A stretch of 64,000 nucleotides of DNA from Marivirga lumbricoides (GCF_014636295.1 NZ_BMEC01000002.1:186001-250000), one strand, 5' to 3'. Positions 8,617 through 17,628 are shown, counted from the first letter of the stretch. Program-made: numbers and translations. The notes: generated from the sequence alone by a model not told the origin.

Positions 8617-8662
8617 GCAGATTACATTGTAGTTTCCTATTAAACAGCTATGCAGTTTGGGC
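8617..8662. repeat. 46-bp repeat also flanking the group II intron remnant
   Basis: This 46-bp block matches 43612-43657 with 8 differences by eye (shared cores TAGTTTCCT, TTAAAC, GCTA, AGTTTG). The second copy lies just outside the likely 5' end of the truncated group II intron at 43600. It may therefore be an intron target or flanking spacer element, or a piece of another repeat family. No intron sequence is seen beside this copy. Confidence 0.6.
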
Positions 8663-8674
8663 AAAATGCCAAAC

Positions 8675-9568
8675 TCAATATTCAGGACTTTTCCTGCCAG
8701 TGCTTATTTTTCCTCCATTCTCTACTTCTAATTTAAAAAAGTCTTCAAGATGATTTGAGCCGTATGGGTTTGCAATATTATCAAATGCCATTGCTGTCAG
8801 AAAGAACTCAATTGGGCCGTAAGTTTTCGAAGATGTAAAGGTTCTTAAAACCCAAATTATAAATTGTCTTGTCCAATCTGGAAGATGACTTATTTTTATT
8901 GGTTTTCGCCATGCTTTTAATGCTAGTTCAGCTATTTCATTCTGGGTTAAAATATCAATGCCTCCTACTGTTTCTTCTTTAACTCCGGCAATCATCTTTT
9001 CAACACAAACTTTTGCCAAATCTTCACCATGAATTGGATTCAGTTTGTAATATCCATCTCCGAACAAGTATACCCTACCTGCTTTTGCCATATTCAGGAA
9101 ATCCTTCATGTCAGAAAAAAAGCCATTCGGTCTCAATACACAATACGAGATCCCGGAATTTTTTAATTCATCTACAAATTTCTCTTTGGCTTCAAATATT
9201 TTAAGCTGTTTGAGTTTATCTCCATTTATCGCTGAAATATATTGGAATGCTTCAACCTCATTTTTCAATGCCTCTTTTAGCAAATTTGAATTCCCTTGAT
9301 AATCAACATCCATATAAGTCATTCCGTCTTTTTGGCGGGTAATGCCGATGGTAGAAAAGACCCAATCGATATCATTAGTTATTCCTCTTATTGAGTTGGG
9401 TTCAGTTATTTGCCCTATAAAAAAATCGTCAACCTCTTTAAACTTACTTTTTTGAGCTTCTTTTCTAATTAAAACTCTCACCCAAAAACCTCTGCTTTTA
9501 AGCTCTCTTACCAAATATTGTCCTAAATATCCTGTTGCTCCCGCTACCAAAACTTTCTTTGCTTTCAT
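8675..9568 (-). CDS. NmrA/atypical SDR NAD(P)-binding protein
   Basis: 297 residues. The Rossmann motif VAGATGYLGQYL (G10-x2-G13-x2-G16) is at the N-terminus; later come STIGITRQKDGMTYMDVDYQG, YISAING, and LRPNGFFSDM near the middle. These are signatures of the extended/atypical SDR group that includes NmrA-like sensors and NAD(P)H:quinone-type enzymes. The catalytic Tyr-x3-Lys of classical SDRs is not evident, so it may bind cofactor without classical dehydrogenase chemistry. It follows the Crp/Fnr gene by 51 bp with its own -7 element and an FNR-type box between them, implying direct control by that regulator. Confidence 0.85.
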   Translation of the reverse strand: MKAKKVLVAGATGYLGQYLVRELKSRGFWVRVLIRKEAQKSKFKEVDDFFIGQITEPNSIRGITNDIDWVFSTIGITRQKDGMTYMDVDYQGNSNLLKEALKNEVEAFQYISAINGDKLKQLKIFEAKEKFVDELKNSGISYCVLRPNGFFSDMKDFLNMAKAGRVYLFGDGYYKLNPIHGEDLAKVCVEKMIAGVKEETVGGIDILTQNEIAELALKAWRKPIKISHLPDWTRQFIIWVLRTFTSSKTYGPIEFFLTAMAFDNIANPYGSNHLEDFFKLEVENGGKISTGRKSPEY

Positions 9569-9579
9569 CTTTTTTTTTA

Positions 9580-9624
9580 CAAAGTTAGCAGCTGCATATC
9601 CACTTACTCTTGACGATCGTCAAG
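9580..9624 (-). promoter_or_regulatory. FNR/CRP-type box and -7 promoter element
   Basis: TTGACGATCGTCAA (9610-9623), extended to the perfect 16-bp palindrome CTTGACGATCGTCAAG (9609-9624), is the TTGA-N6-TCAA box bound by FNR-like members of the Crp family. It overlaps the stop codon of the crp-like gene. Downstream, TAACTTTG (9587-9580 on the minus strand) matches TAnnTTTG exactly. The box centre lies about 40 bp upstream of the expected start point, the class II activator position. It likely drives the gene at 8675. Confidence 0.75.
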
Positions 9625-10201
9625 AACTTTTTTTATTGAATACCCGAGATTTAATTCTGCTTAAAGTTTCTGGAGACACCCCTAAAAATGATGCTATATA
9701 TTGCTGCGGTACCCGCTGGAATAGTTCTCCGTTCGTATTCAATAAATCAATGTAGCGTTCTTCTGCTGATTTTGTTACGAATGAGGCAATGACCTTTTGG
9801 CAAGTTATTAATTCATTCTCAGTGGCTATTCGGGCAATCACTTCAAGTTTAGGCACTTGATTTAACAGCCTCTCAATTTTTGATTTTCCCAGTACTAATA
9901 TATCTGTTTGTTCAATCGCCTGATAATTTTCAACTGCAGGAATGTTAAAGGTATAGCTTTCACCAGCACATATAAATTGTCCTTCAGTATAAAAAAAGGC
10001 GGTTTTATCGTTGCCCTCCACATTATAAAACAGTCTAACACATCCTTTTGTGACATAATAGATTTCATCTGATACTTTTCCTTCGGTAAAAATTATCTCG
10101 TTCTTTTGATAAACTTTTTTATCTACCGCATTTCTAAGCAACTGAATTTCATTTCCACTAAGAGGTATATATGCTGTTATATTTCCTATTAATTTATCCA
10201 T
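9620..10201 (-). CDS. Crp/Fnr family transcriptional regulator
   Basis: 193 residues from the Met at 10201. That start is preferred over an in-frame Met at 10219 because the decayed copy at 8454 conserves MDKL as its beginning. Residues ~30-120 form a cyclic-nucleotide-binding-like jelly roll (NEIIFTEGKVSDEIYYVTKG), followed by the dimerisation helix. A C-terminal HTH (PQQYIASFLGVSPETLSRIK) carries the recognition helix. No iron-sulphur Cys cluster is seen, so oxygen sensing by an Fe-S centre is unlikely; the ligand is unknown. It forms a pair with the NmrA-like gene at 8675 and has an FNR-type box at its 3' end. Confidence 0.9.
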   Translation of the reverse strand: MDKLIGNITAYIPLSGNEIQLLRNAVDKKVYQKNEIIFTEGKVSDEIYYVTKGCVRLFYNVEGNDKTAFFYTEGQFICAGESYTFNIPAVENYQAIEQTDILVLGKSKIERLLNQVPKLEVIARIATENELITCQKVIASFVTKSAEERYIDLLNTNGELFQRVPQQYIASFLGVSPETLSRIKSRVFNKKSS

Positions 10202-10510
10202 GTTTTTTATAAAGTGCAATATAGCTTTTGCATTAGCTACAAAGCTGAGTTTATGATTTCGTAATGCAAACTTATCCCAAGCTACCCTCCAAATTCAGGC
10301 GGAATATCAGGCTAAAAACCTCCAAACCTCTTATGAATTATATACTTATTACCAGTAGTAATTACTTTAAGCTCTATAAGTACCCATTTCCCCAGGCAAT
10401 GTAAATATCTTCTTCATCAATTGTTATTCCGGATACACCTTTTGTATTAAATCAACAAAGTAAAGATTATTAGCTTCATCTGAGAATAATTCTCTTATTG
10501 CAGCACAGAC

Positions 10511-11475
10511 TATTTCAACATGCTGTTGGAATGGACAGATTCCCACCTCCCGATAATGATCGGGACAAGTTGCGTGGGAATGACGGTGCTAATGGTAATT
10601 TGGGTATAAAAACTATCTTATTGCACAAATGAACAGAAAAACCAAGGTCTGTGGCTCTCAGACCTTCCCCTTTTTGCTGGACTGTAAGCCTCAGACCAGT
10701 GAAAAAAAAAACACCTAAATAAGCAAGCACTAAATGCTTGTCACCACCACAAAAGCAGGCAATTATCGTCATCCCAGAAATTTTTGAAGAGCAACGGAAA
10801 AAATTATCAGGGATCTTTTCAATGAAGTTTCATTACCTGACTTTTCTAGAATAATAGAAAAGATTTCTTTGTGCCTGGTAATGACTGTTTAATTGTAGGT
10901 TTATAGCATAAGCCAATTCTATAAAAAAGACACTATTCCAACATGCTGTTGGAATGGACAGATTCCCTTCTGCAAGGGAATGACGTTCTAATTGTAATTT
11001 GGGTAAAAAACTATCTTATTGAACAAATGAACAGAAAAACCAAGATCTGTGGCTCACAGACCTTCCCCTTTTTGCTGGACTGTAAGCCGCAGACCAGTGG
11101 AAAAAAAGACCTAAATAATTAAGCACTAAATGCTTGTCACCACCACAAAAGCCGGCAATTATCGTCATCCCCGAAATTTTTGGAGAGCAACGGAAAAAAT
11201 TATCAGGGATCTTTTCAATGAAATGAAATTTCATTACCTGACTTTTCTAGAATAATAGAAAAGATTGCTTTGCGCCTGGCAATGACTGTTTAATTGTAGG
11301 TTTATAGCAAAGGAAATTCTATAAAAAGACGTTATTCCAACATGCTGTTGGAATGAACAGATTCCCTTCTGCAAGGGAATAATGTTCTAATTATAATTTG
11401 AGTAGGTAAAACCCTGTCTTATTGCACAGTACACCTGGGACAAAAAGATTGCTGGGCTCGCAATGATCTAAACCT
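10511..11475. repeat. Tandem ~400-bp repeat, locus 1 (two full units and a partial)
   Basis: Units begin at 10511, 10934 and 11333 with TATTCCAACATGCTGTTGGA, giving lengths of about 423 and 399 bp and a partial third unit. Each carries a hairpin TCCAACA/TGTTGGA and then a segment with cores GATTCCC and GGGAATGACG. A very strong hairpin follows (AAGGTCTGTG pairing with CACAGACCTT, then CCCCTTTTT), and finally the shared tail CAACGGAAAAAATTATCAGG. Short open frames inside are repeat by-products. The same unit occurs at 48491-49140. The first unit has an extra inverted stretch, CTCCCGATAATGATCGGGAC. The function is unknown; it could be a structured terminator or a dispersed repeat amplified by slippage or recombination. 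Confidence 0.85.
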
Positions 11476-11517
11476 CTTAAGATTGCTTCAGTCGTACCTC
11501 CTTCTCAATGGGAAAGT

Positions 11518-12348
11518 TTATTCTTTCTCTGCTCTAAAAACATGTTCGAAAGCATTATACACAGCAGTATGCAATGCATCACCATGTGTTTTATCCTCCA
11601 AAAACTCATACAACAAGTCTGTGTTCTCCCTTTGGGACATCTTTAGTTTATCAAACAATTCTTTAGCAGTTCGTTCCATTACTTCTCCTTCTTTTCCAAC
11701 TGCTATATAAATGGATTTATTTGAATTATAAGCAACAGGCTGAATATCAAGGAGCTTTTCATCATCCCACCATAAACTCGGACTAACAATGATGTAGTTG
11801 TCAAATAATTCAGGTTTCTTAAATAGAATTTCTGTTGCCAGCAACCCTCCTAATGATTGTCCAATTAAAGTTTTACCAGTGGCCGTTCTGTAGTTAGAAT
11901 TGATATATGGTTGAAGTTCACTTTCTAAAAAGCTTATGAATTTCTTTGACCCTCCGGAGGTTGGAAATTCCTTTTGGTCCAGCTTATTAAGAGAGGGATA
12001 AGTAAAATCTCTTTTTCTATCAACATTTTCAATTCCAACAACGATTGATTCAGGAACCATATCAATCCAGGAAAAAGAACCGAATTGAACAATACCTGAA
12101 ATATGTATAAAATCTTCGTCCCTTGAGCCATCCAACAAATAGATAACCGGATATGTTTTCGAAATATCTGTTAAATAACTTAAGGGTAAGTATATATTTA
12201 ATTCTCTATTTTCACCTAATATTGATGATTTGAGCATAATTGATTTACCGATCGAAAAGTCCTTTTCACTGATTTTCTCTGGCAGTTTCTGTGTAAATGA
12301 CAGTTGGCTTACAAGAGTTAATATCAAACTTAAAATCTTATATTTCAT
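11518..12348 (-). CDS. Exported alpha/beta-hydrolase (Fes/IroE-type esterase)
   Basis: 276 residues, signal peptide about 1-19 (ending LSFTQ). The sequence carries the putative-esterase (esterase D/IroE/Fes) pattern: YPVIYLLDGSRDEDF (67-80), VVGIENVDRKRDFTYP, and the nucleophile elbow LIGQSLGG with Ser165. A late HGDA motif supplies the likely catalytic His. Members hydrolyse esters of siderophores or other acyl esters in the periplasm. No siderophore genes are nearby, so the substrate is open. It is a single gene placed after the tandem repeats at 10511-11475. Confidence 0.85.
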   Translation of the reverse strand: MKYKILSLILTLVSQLSFTQKLPEKISEKDFSIGKSIMLKSSILGENRELNIYLPLSYLTDISKTYPVIYLLDGSRDEDFIHISGIVQFGSFSWIDMVPESIVVGIENVDRKRDFTYPSLNKLDQKEFPTSGGSKKFISFLESELQPYINSNYRTATGKTLIGQSLGGLLATEILFKKPELFDNYIIVSPSLWWDDEKLLDIQPVAYNSNKSIYIAVGKEGEVMERTAKELFDKLKMSQRENTDLLYEFLEDKTHGDALHTAVYNAFEHVFRAEKE

Positions 12349-12744
12349 ATTCCCTTTTTTCTAGTTGGATCCATCATTTTCTTAAAATTCAGAACACTAA
12401 TATGGTGATTTTATAATATCAATCTATACCATCAACTGTTAAAACATTGACTGATAAGTACTTTATGGACTTATCCGGGCTTACAGGTAGTACAATTATA
12501 TATAAATCAACGGTAGATCATTAAATTACACCTTTAAAATTAGCGGAACACTAACCAAACAATTGGGCTGGCATTCGTGTGTTTTGTACTAAGCGATGTT
12601 ACAAAACATTTCTTATCCTTACTATTCAACCCACATAGAAAAACATCTGCAGGTTTATAAGCAGAGCCTGCCTTCGAGGTGGCTTCAACAGAAGCTCTAA
12701 AGAACCTAATTCCGATTCGCTGATGAATAGCGCCTGCGTACTTT
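12349..12744. other. Gene-free spacer, 396 bp
   Basis: No supported gene, terminator or repeat-family match was found. It presumably holds the promoter of the esterase gene (minus strand, near 12349) and the 3' untranslated end of the gene at 12745. Confidence 0.5.
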
Positions 12745-13377
12745 TTAATATGATATTCCCACCTTTTTACGATGGTATTGATTACTCTCTATTTGATTAA
12801 GCATAAAATGTGCAACATCAGCCCGCGAAATTTTCAATTTTATTCTTTCGATTGGTTTAAGGATTTGCTTATATGCTCCTGTCATTTCCCCATTCGTCAT
12901 ATTTCCAGGTCTTACAATCGTCCAGTCAAGTTGTGATTTTTCAATAACTACTTCCTGTAGTTCATGGTCTTGAAATGCATTCTTTAAAATGAATGGAACT
13001 ATTATATATTTCATATACCAGGGCAATACTCCTTTACTGTCACCATAGCCTAAAGAAGTTTGACAGATTAATCTTTTAATTCCTTTTTCTTCCATTGCTC
13101 TTACAATATTAGCCGTTCCGTCTGCACGTAAATTAGATTTATCCGAAGCTGGTGCTCCGAGGTTGCAGAATATCACATCATGTTGATCTACAGCATGAAT
13201 CACATCATCATAATTCAAAACATCTCCTTGAATAATCTTCAGCTTATTATGAGATATTTTCAGTTTTTGAGGGGTTCTTGCAAATGCTGTTACGCTAATT
13301 CCACTTGCTAAGGCTTGCTTTACGAGTTCCTGTCCGGTACCACCCGTAGCACCAAATATTACAATTCTCTTTTCCAT
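12745..13377 (-). CDS. NAD(P)-binding protein, SDR-a5/NmrA type
   Basis: 210 residues. IFGATGGTGQELVKQA (7-22) is the glycine-rich cofactor loop; FARTPQKL and VIFCNLGAP follow, and LDWTIVRPGNMTNG near 155-168 is the family's active-site-side strand. These are short atypical SDRs similar to biliverdin/flavin-reductase-like and NmrA-like proteins. The substrate is unknown. The gene sits 187 bp downstream of an AraC gene on the same strand. Between them is a tandem 15-bp repeat (13458-13487) that is a probable operator. Confidence 0.85.
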   Translation of the reverse strand: MEKRIVIFGATGGTGQELVKQALASGISVTAFARTPQKLKISHNKLKIIQGDVLNYDDVIHAVDQHDVIFCNLGAPASDKSNLRADGTANIVRAMEEKGIKRLICQTSLGYGDSKGVLPWYMKYIIVPFILKNAFQDHELQEVVIEKSQLDWTIVRPGNMTNGEMTGAYKQILKPIERIKLKISRADVAHFMLNQIESNQYHRKKVGISY

Positions 13378-13457
13378 CTTTTTATTTAGTTAGTTTTTTA
13401 TTTACCTGAATGTTTTTTTGTTATTCTGAGTGTTATATCATTTTTTGGGTTTGATAC

Positions 13458-13487
13458 ACAAGAGCATACATGACAACAGCATACATG
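13458..13487 (-). promoter_or_regulatory. Tandem 15-bp repeat, probable AraC operator
   Basis: ACAAGAGCATACATG (13458-13472) is followed without a gap by ACAACAGCATACATG (13473-13487), 14 of 15 bases identical. It lies about 80 bp upstream of the start at 13377, in the gap after the AraC gene at 13565. The spacing (15 bp) differs from the 21-bp spacing of the other AraC modules in the window. Confidence 0.5.
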
Positions 13488-13564
13488 CTTCATATCAAGA
13501 AATTTTATGAGGTAAAAGTGGGAAGATTATAAAGCAGAAAATTGAACAAAACCGTCAAAAACAT

Positions 13565-14335
13565 CTATAAGATCTTTGGCAGCATTTCTTTAGGAGTAGC
13601 TCCTGTAAACTTTTTAAAAGTTCTTATAAAGTGAGATTGGTCAGCAAATCCGTTTTCGTAGGCAATATTGGTGAAGCTGGTATAATCAGACTCCTTAATT
13701 TGATTGAGAGAAAAACTGAATTGAATAATGTTAGCAAATTGCTTGGGTGTAACTCCTATTTCTTTAGCAAAGCGCCTTTCAAAAGTTCTTTCAGTAATAA
13801 AAAGGTGTTTTCTTAGCTCTTTAATTAGCAATACTCCTCGTGTGTTGATAATAGTTGAGACGGCTAATTTTATTGCATTATCAGGATTGACAGAAGAATT
13901 TTTTACTAATTCAAGTACGTAATCTGAAATTATTTGAATTTGCTTATTTGTATTTTCTATAATAAGCTGAGAAATGGTGGCTTTTGTATCCACATTTTTA
14001 ACATTTGCTAAATCATAGCATTCATCATTAATATCTTTTGGGTTGATGCCCAGGAGTAGACGAGTAGCAAAAGGATATAATTGAAATACGATGAGTTTAT
14101 ATGCTCCTTTAATTTGGAGCTCTATCGGTTCAATGGTTTGTCCGTACAGAAAAAAAATGGGAAGAGTTTTATTGGCAGGAAGGAGTCTTACTCCACTATC
14201 CGTTTCAGAGTACATAATCCCTGGATAGCCATCTGCATAGAAAGGAAGCTTATGGTCAAAGCATCTATCACTCTCCAATAGAATTATCTCTTTTATAAAT
14301 GGAGCAATACGACTATCCTTTTCGATAATTGTCAT
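13565..14335 (-). CDS. AraC family regulator with DUF6597-like N-terminus
   Basis: 256 residues. The N-terminal half (YADGYPGIMYSETDSGVRLL; LFFLYGQTIEPIEL; LIVFQLYPFATRLLLGI) resembles the short sensor domain often annotated DUF6597. The C-terminal ~95 residues are the AraC double HTH (LRKHLFITERTFERRFAKEIGV; YENGFADQSHFIRTFKKFTG; PKEML). It is unrelated in its N-terminus to the three paralogues at 1321, 20314 and 35843. Its likely target is the NAD(P)-binding gene downstream at 12745. Divergent from the T9SS cargo gene at 14687. Confidence 0.88.
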   Translation of the reverse strand: MTIIEKDSRIAPFIKEIILLESDRCFDHKLPFYADGYPGIMYSETDSGVRLLPANKTLPIFFLYGQTIEPIELQIKGAYKLIVFQLYPFATRLLLGINPKDINDECYDLANVKNVDTKATISQLIIENTNKQIQIISDYVLELVKNSSVNPDNAIKLAVSTIINTRGVLLIKELRKHLFITERTFERRFAKEIGVTPKQFANIIQFSFSLNQIKESDYTSFTNIAYENGFADQSHFIRTFKKFTGATPKEMLPKIL

Positions 14336-14686
14336 TTATATTTCTGTAGAATTTGTTATGACATTCCAATAAAATAAGCAGAGTGTAATTATGCTCTTTA
14401 TAATATTTATAATACCAACAACAGATAACTCTACAAATTTACATCCTTTACACTCGTCTGTTTATTAGCTTATTCCAAGTACTGAACTTACTGGATTCAG
14501 AGATAAAATCCTATCTGTTTCAACAGAAAAGCAATGATAATAAAGTATTAAATATGCTCTCACTTAAGTAAAACGCATCCATTCATTAGCAACAAATTAT
14601 TTTCAATAAAAAAAATGAAACATTTTTAAAAATAGAATGTTTGCCAAATAATTAATTTTCAACATAAACCTTTAACAAGTAAAATT
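14336..14686. promoter_or_regulatory. Divergent promoter region, 351 bp
   Basis: Lies between the AraC gene (minus) and the T9SS cargo gene (plus), so it must contain both promoters. The stretch near 14480-14560 has words found in the dispersed spacer repeats (AAAATCCTATCTGTTTCAAC, AAAAGCAATGA), suggesting an old repeat copy. No exact TAnnTTTG element is evident in front of either gene. Confidence 0.4.
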
Positions 14687-15562
14687 ATGAAAAAATATCT
14701 ATTACTTCTGTTTTGTATGGCAATAGTATCTTCATCGATCATTGCCCAAAGAATTACTGTAACTGGCGGACCAGGCAGAGTTAACGATAATACGGTAATC
14801 AAAGGGTTGCCTTTTACAGCTTCGGTCACAGGACTTAATGGAACACCTTCCCAATGGTCAGTAGGTATTGGTACTGTAAACGGTGTAAACATTTTTAACA
14901 CCTCCAGCACAAACATTAGCAATGCTATAGTGAGCCGCGAAATACAAGGTAGTACCTCAATTATATCTGTGGGAGCTACAAATGGAAACGGTGTAGTTCG
15001 ATATTTAAATGTTCAGGACCCTCCTGTTTCTTGTACTGCCTCCCTCGTGGCATTTGCGGAAAATCTGGGGAGGTTTGCAATTATTGATGCTCAGGTATTG
15101 AATGCAGGAACTGGTGCTACTTTCTCCTGGTCAATTTCTCCTAATGCTACAATTCTTGGTTCAGGATCATTTGTTACATTTAGAGTACCTACACCTTCAT
15201 CCGGTTTCCGAACATATACGATTTCTGTGACCATTTCAGGAGGCCCCTGTGACGGACAAACTTTTAGCACAAATGTTACTGTAAGGGGAGGTATAATACC
15301 TTTGCAAGTTAACTCTGAAGTTTCTGTTTTCCCAAACCCCTCTAACACAGGGAGTTTAAGCATTGTTAATAAAAACACAGATTTGGAAATCAAACAAATC
15401 ACTTTAATTAACGAAAAAGGTGAATTAGTTAACAATTACAATACTCAATCAACTAATGATGGGTTAACAATAGATACTAATAGATTAGTGCCGGGCACTT
15501 ATTTAATAAAATTACAATATTCTGATGATAGCTCGGAAACCAGACGTGTTTTACTAGAATAG
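14687..15562 (+). CDS. Secreted protein with type IX secretion C-terminal sorting domain
   Basis: 291 residues. A signal peptide (1-20, ending IIAQ) is followed by two Ig/PKD-like beta domains: one around residues 25-105 (VTGGPGRVNDNTVIKG), and one around 110-200 with a Cys pair (SCTASLV and GGPCDGQTF). The last ~80 residues form the T9SS type A sorting tail: VFPNPSNTGSLSI, a middle LINEKGELV, and the ending LVPGTYLIKL and RRVLLE. The tail directs export across the outer membrane and surface attachment. It is monocistronic on the plus strand with a terminator at 15584-15624. No catalytic site is visible; an adhesive or structural role is likely. Confidence 0.88.
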   Translation: MKKYLLLLFCMAIVSSSIIAQRITVTGGPGRVNDNTVIKGLPFTASVTGLNGTPSQWSVGIGTVNGVNIFNTSSTNISNAIVSREIQGSTSIISVGATNGNGVVRYLNVQDPPVSCTASLVAFAENLGRFAIIDAQVLNAGTGATFSWSISPNATILGSGSFVTFRVPTPSSGFRTYTISVTISGGPCDGQTFSTNVTVRGGIIPLQVNSEVSVFPNPSNTGSLSIVNKNTDLEIKQITLINEKGELVNNYNTQSTNDGLTIDTNRLVPGTYLIKLQYSDDSSETRRVLLE

Positions 15563-15583
15563 TTACTACATACCTACATTATA

Positions 15584-15624
15584 AAACAGGGAGTTCTTAA
15601 TAAAATAAAGCTCCCTGTTTTTTT
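15584..15624 (+). terminator. Rho-independent terminator
   Basis: AAACAGGGAG (15584-15593) pairs perfectly with CTCCCTGTTT (15611-15620) and is followed by a T run to 15624, just past the T9SS cargo stop codon. Confidence 0.9.
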
Positions 15625-15907
15625 ATTCCATAACCCCTGATTTTTTCTGAATCGAACGTAGTAGTTTGCTGAAAACCCGGTTGTCCATTTATTTTAACAT
15701 TTGTTAGCTCTCGTTCTTTAGGTTACTCATGGGAAATGAAAATGGTTTACTACTTAAATTAGGGAGACTAGTAGTTAAATAAAAAGGAGGCCTGCACCTG
15801 GTTTTATTATCTAAACACCATATTCTATTATAAATTAACGCCAATATTACTTTAGCGACCATTCATATTGTATTCATAATGAATTAAAGTTTTAAGGAGA
15901 AATATAA
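15625..15907. other. Gene-free spacer
   Basis: Between the terminator of the plus-strand gene and the 3' end of the minus-strand gene at 15908. No gene or clear signal recognised. Confidence 0.5.
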
Positions 15908-16978
15908 TTATAATCTCATTACGGAGGTCTCAGTAAAAGCGGTATAGGTATTTGCTTTTTTGTAAACTCCTTTCACTTCATAAGTATACAGGTTTTTATT
16001 ATCGGTAAAGGTAAATTCTAAGAGGCAGGACTCTACTTCTTTATCTGTCGGTAGATAAGTCGCTCTGGTTGTTGTTTCAATTGCAAGATATTTATCAGTT
16101 TCTACCTCCCACCTGCCAGGTGTAACACTTTTGTCTTTAAAATCAACGAGGGAAACAGGTTTACCATGATTTTTAATGGTAATTCCTCTAAGACGAAAGT
16201 CAAATTCTATATTTGGAATTTCCATACTATCCACAGGCACTATTCTCCTTAATTTATAATTGCTGTTACGGAACGAGTCATCTTCTCTGTTCTCAGGGAT
16301 TAATGCAATTATAGAGTCTCCAGCAATCACATTGGAAAAAGTTGAATAATTTTTGAATGCATCGTGGTAATTGTAATCTACAGACTGATAATTAAAAATA
16401 TTTAAATCCTGAGCCAAGCTACTGATGTAATAGTTATTTCTAACGATAGAATCAACTCGTAAAAAACGTTTATCAGATTTGAAAGGAGCACTTAACACTA
16501 AATAGAAAGGTGTTTTTGTAGTATCAAGCGCCTTTAGTAAGCTTCGTCTTTCGGCCTTAACTCTTATACTTGCTTTATGTTCTTTTAATTTACTTTCTGT
16601 GAAATCAAAAACACCATACATAATTAGTCCTGCTAACAACAAAATAGGGGCTAAAAATGAATACCAAGGGCCATAGCTCTTTGGATAAACTGATTTAATT
16701 TTCTGTTTGCAGATAGTATTTACCTTGAATATACCCTCTTTATTTCTTATGGTCCAGTGAACAGCTACGGGAAAAATAGGAATGAAAATAATGTGAAAAT
16801 ACATCACTCTTTTTTCTACCTGAGGAGCTTCTACTTTATGCTCTTTATCAAAATTCCATAGATCAAGCAATTCATATTTCACAGCAAAACTTTCAGCTTC
16901 TTCTTTTGATATGTGAAACTTGGATAAATCATAAGCTTTTACTCTTACACTTCTTACGCCAAACTTAATGCTACTCAT
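15908..16978 (-). CDS. Membrane protein of unknown function
   Basis: 356 residues. A cytoplasmic-looking N-terminal ~60 residues is followed by a hydrophobic segment near 62-78 (YFHIIFIPIFPVAVHW) and a stronger transmembrane helix near 107-125 (WYSFLAPILLLAGLIMYGVF). A ~230-residue soluble C-terminal part follows. The early CKQKIKSVYPKS between the two hydrophobic stretches could be a short loop. I do not recognise a family and see no catalytic motif. It is 53 bp behind the membrane-protein gene at 17032, probably an operon. Confidence 0.65.
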   Translation of the reverse strand: MSSIKFGVRSVRVKAYDLSKFHISKEEAESFAVKYELLDLWNFDKEHKVEAPQVEKRVMYFHIIFIPIFPVAVHWTIRNKEGIFKVNTICKQKIKSVYPKSYGPWYSFLAPILLLAGLIMYGVFDFTESKLKEHKASIRVKAERRSLLKALDTTKTPFYLVLSAPFKSDKRFLRVDSIVRNNYYISSLAQDLNIFNYQSVDYNYHDAFKNYSTFSNVIAGDSIIALIPENREDDSFRNSNYKLRRIVPVDSMEIPNIEFDFRLRGITIKNHGKPVSLVDFKDKSVTPGRWEVETDKYLAIETTTRATYLPTDKEVESCLLEFTFTDNKNLYTYEVKGVYKKANTYTAFTETSVMRL

Positions 16979-17031
16979 ATGCTTTCCTAATTAGAATATT
17001 AAAGTGTTGTTTAATTGAGGTTACTTGTCAA

Positions 17032-17628
17032 TCACCTTTCCAAATGCTTACTTAAATAGATGATTAAATTGATAAGCCCGAAAACAATTAAACTTATTCC
17101 TATTCCATTAGATACACCAAGTAATAGTACTTTCAAAACTCCTAATACGATAAGCACCACAGCTGATTTCCAGGTACCAAAAAATCCTACTCTTTTAGTT
17201 TCTTTAATTTCAGGGCTAATTCTCTTTCCCATTTTTACAGATCGTAATAGCAAAATAACTAAACCCGCCAAAACAATAGCTTTAAAAGCATTAATAAGAA
17301 TAAATTGCGTATTGTTGATGCCTTGAAAAAAAACTAAAACTGCACCGGCGATAACTTCCAGAAAGAGCACCAGGTATATTGTTAACCCGAAGTATGCTCC
17401 TGCATGTGATTTTATCATTTTTTCATTTACTGCATCTTTTTCCAATAACAATTTCAAGTTTCTGATATAAAAAAAGTGAAGATACATACCAATTAAAGAG
17501 AGAGTCACTATAATAATTTCAGTGATAAATGATTCTGAACCAATTGAAACTAAAATTCTATAGAGGGAAAACAGAAAAAACAAGCTTAAGAATACATAAG
17601 TTGTTGAAAGATTTCTTTTCCAATTCAT
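17032..17628 (-). CDS. Integral membrane protein of unknown function
   Basis: 198 residues with about six membrane segments (TYVFLSLFFLFSLYRILV; ITEIIIVTLSLIGMYLHFFY; AYFGLTIYLVLFLEVIAGAV; ILINAFKAIVLAGLVILLL; SAVVLIVLGVLKVLLLG; IGISLIVFGLINLIIYL). No conserved charged residues suggest a transporter mechanism. Likely co-transcribed with 15908 downstream. Function unknown. Confidence 0.65.
   Translation of the reverse strand: MNWKRNLSTTYVFLSLFFLFSLYRILVSIGSESFITEIIIVTLSLIGMYLHFFYIRNLKLLLEKDAVNEKMIKSHAGAYFGLTIYLVLFLEVIAGAVLVFFQGINNTQFILINAFKAIVLAGLVILLLRSVKMGKRISPEIKETKRVGFFGTWKSAVVLIVLGVLKVLLLGVSNGIGISLIVFGLINLIIYLSKHLER

Noticed and set aside
10515-11234. Open frames of 85 and 72 codons inside the tandem repeats
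   Set aside because: They arise from the repeat sequence itself, recur with the unit, and have no protein-like pattern.
15091-15435. Minus-strand frame of 114 codons
   Set aside because: Antisense to the T9SS cargo protein with its signal peptide and sorting tail.
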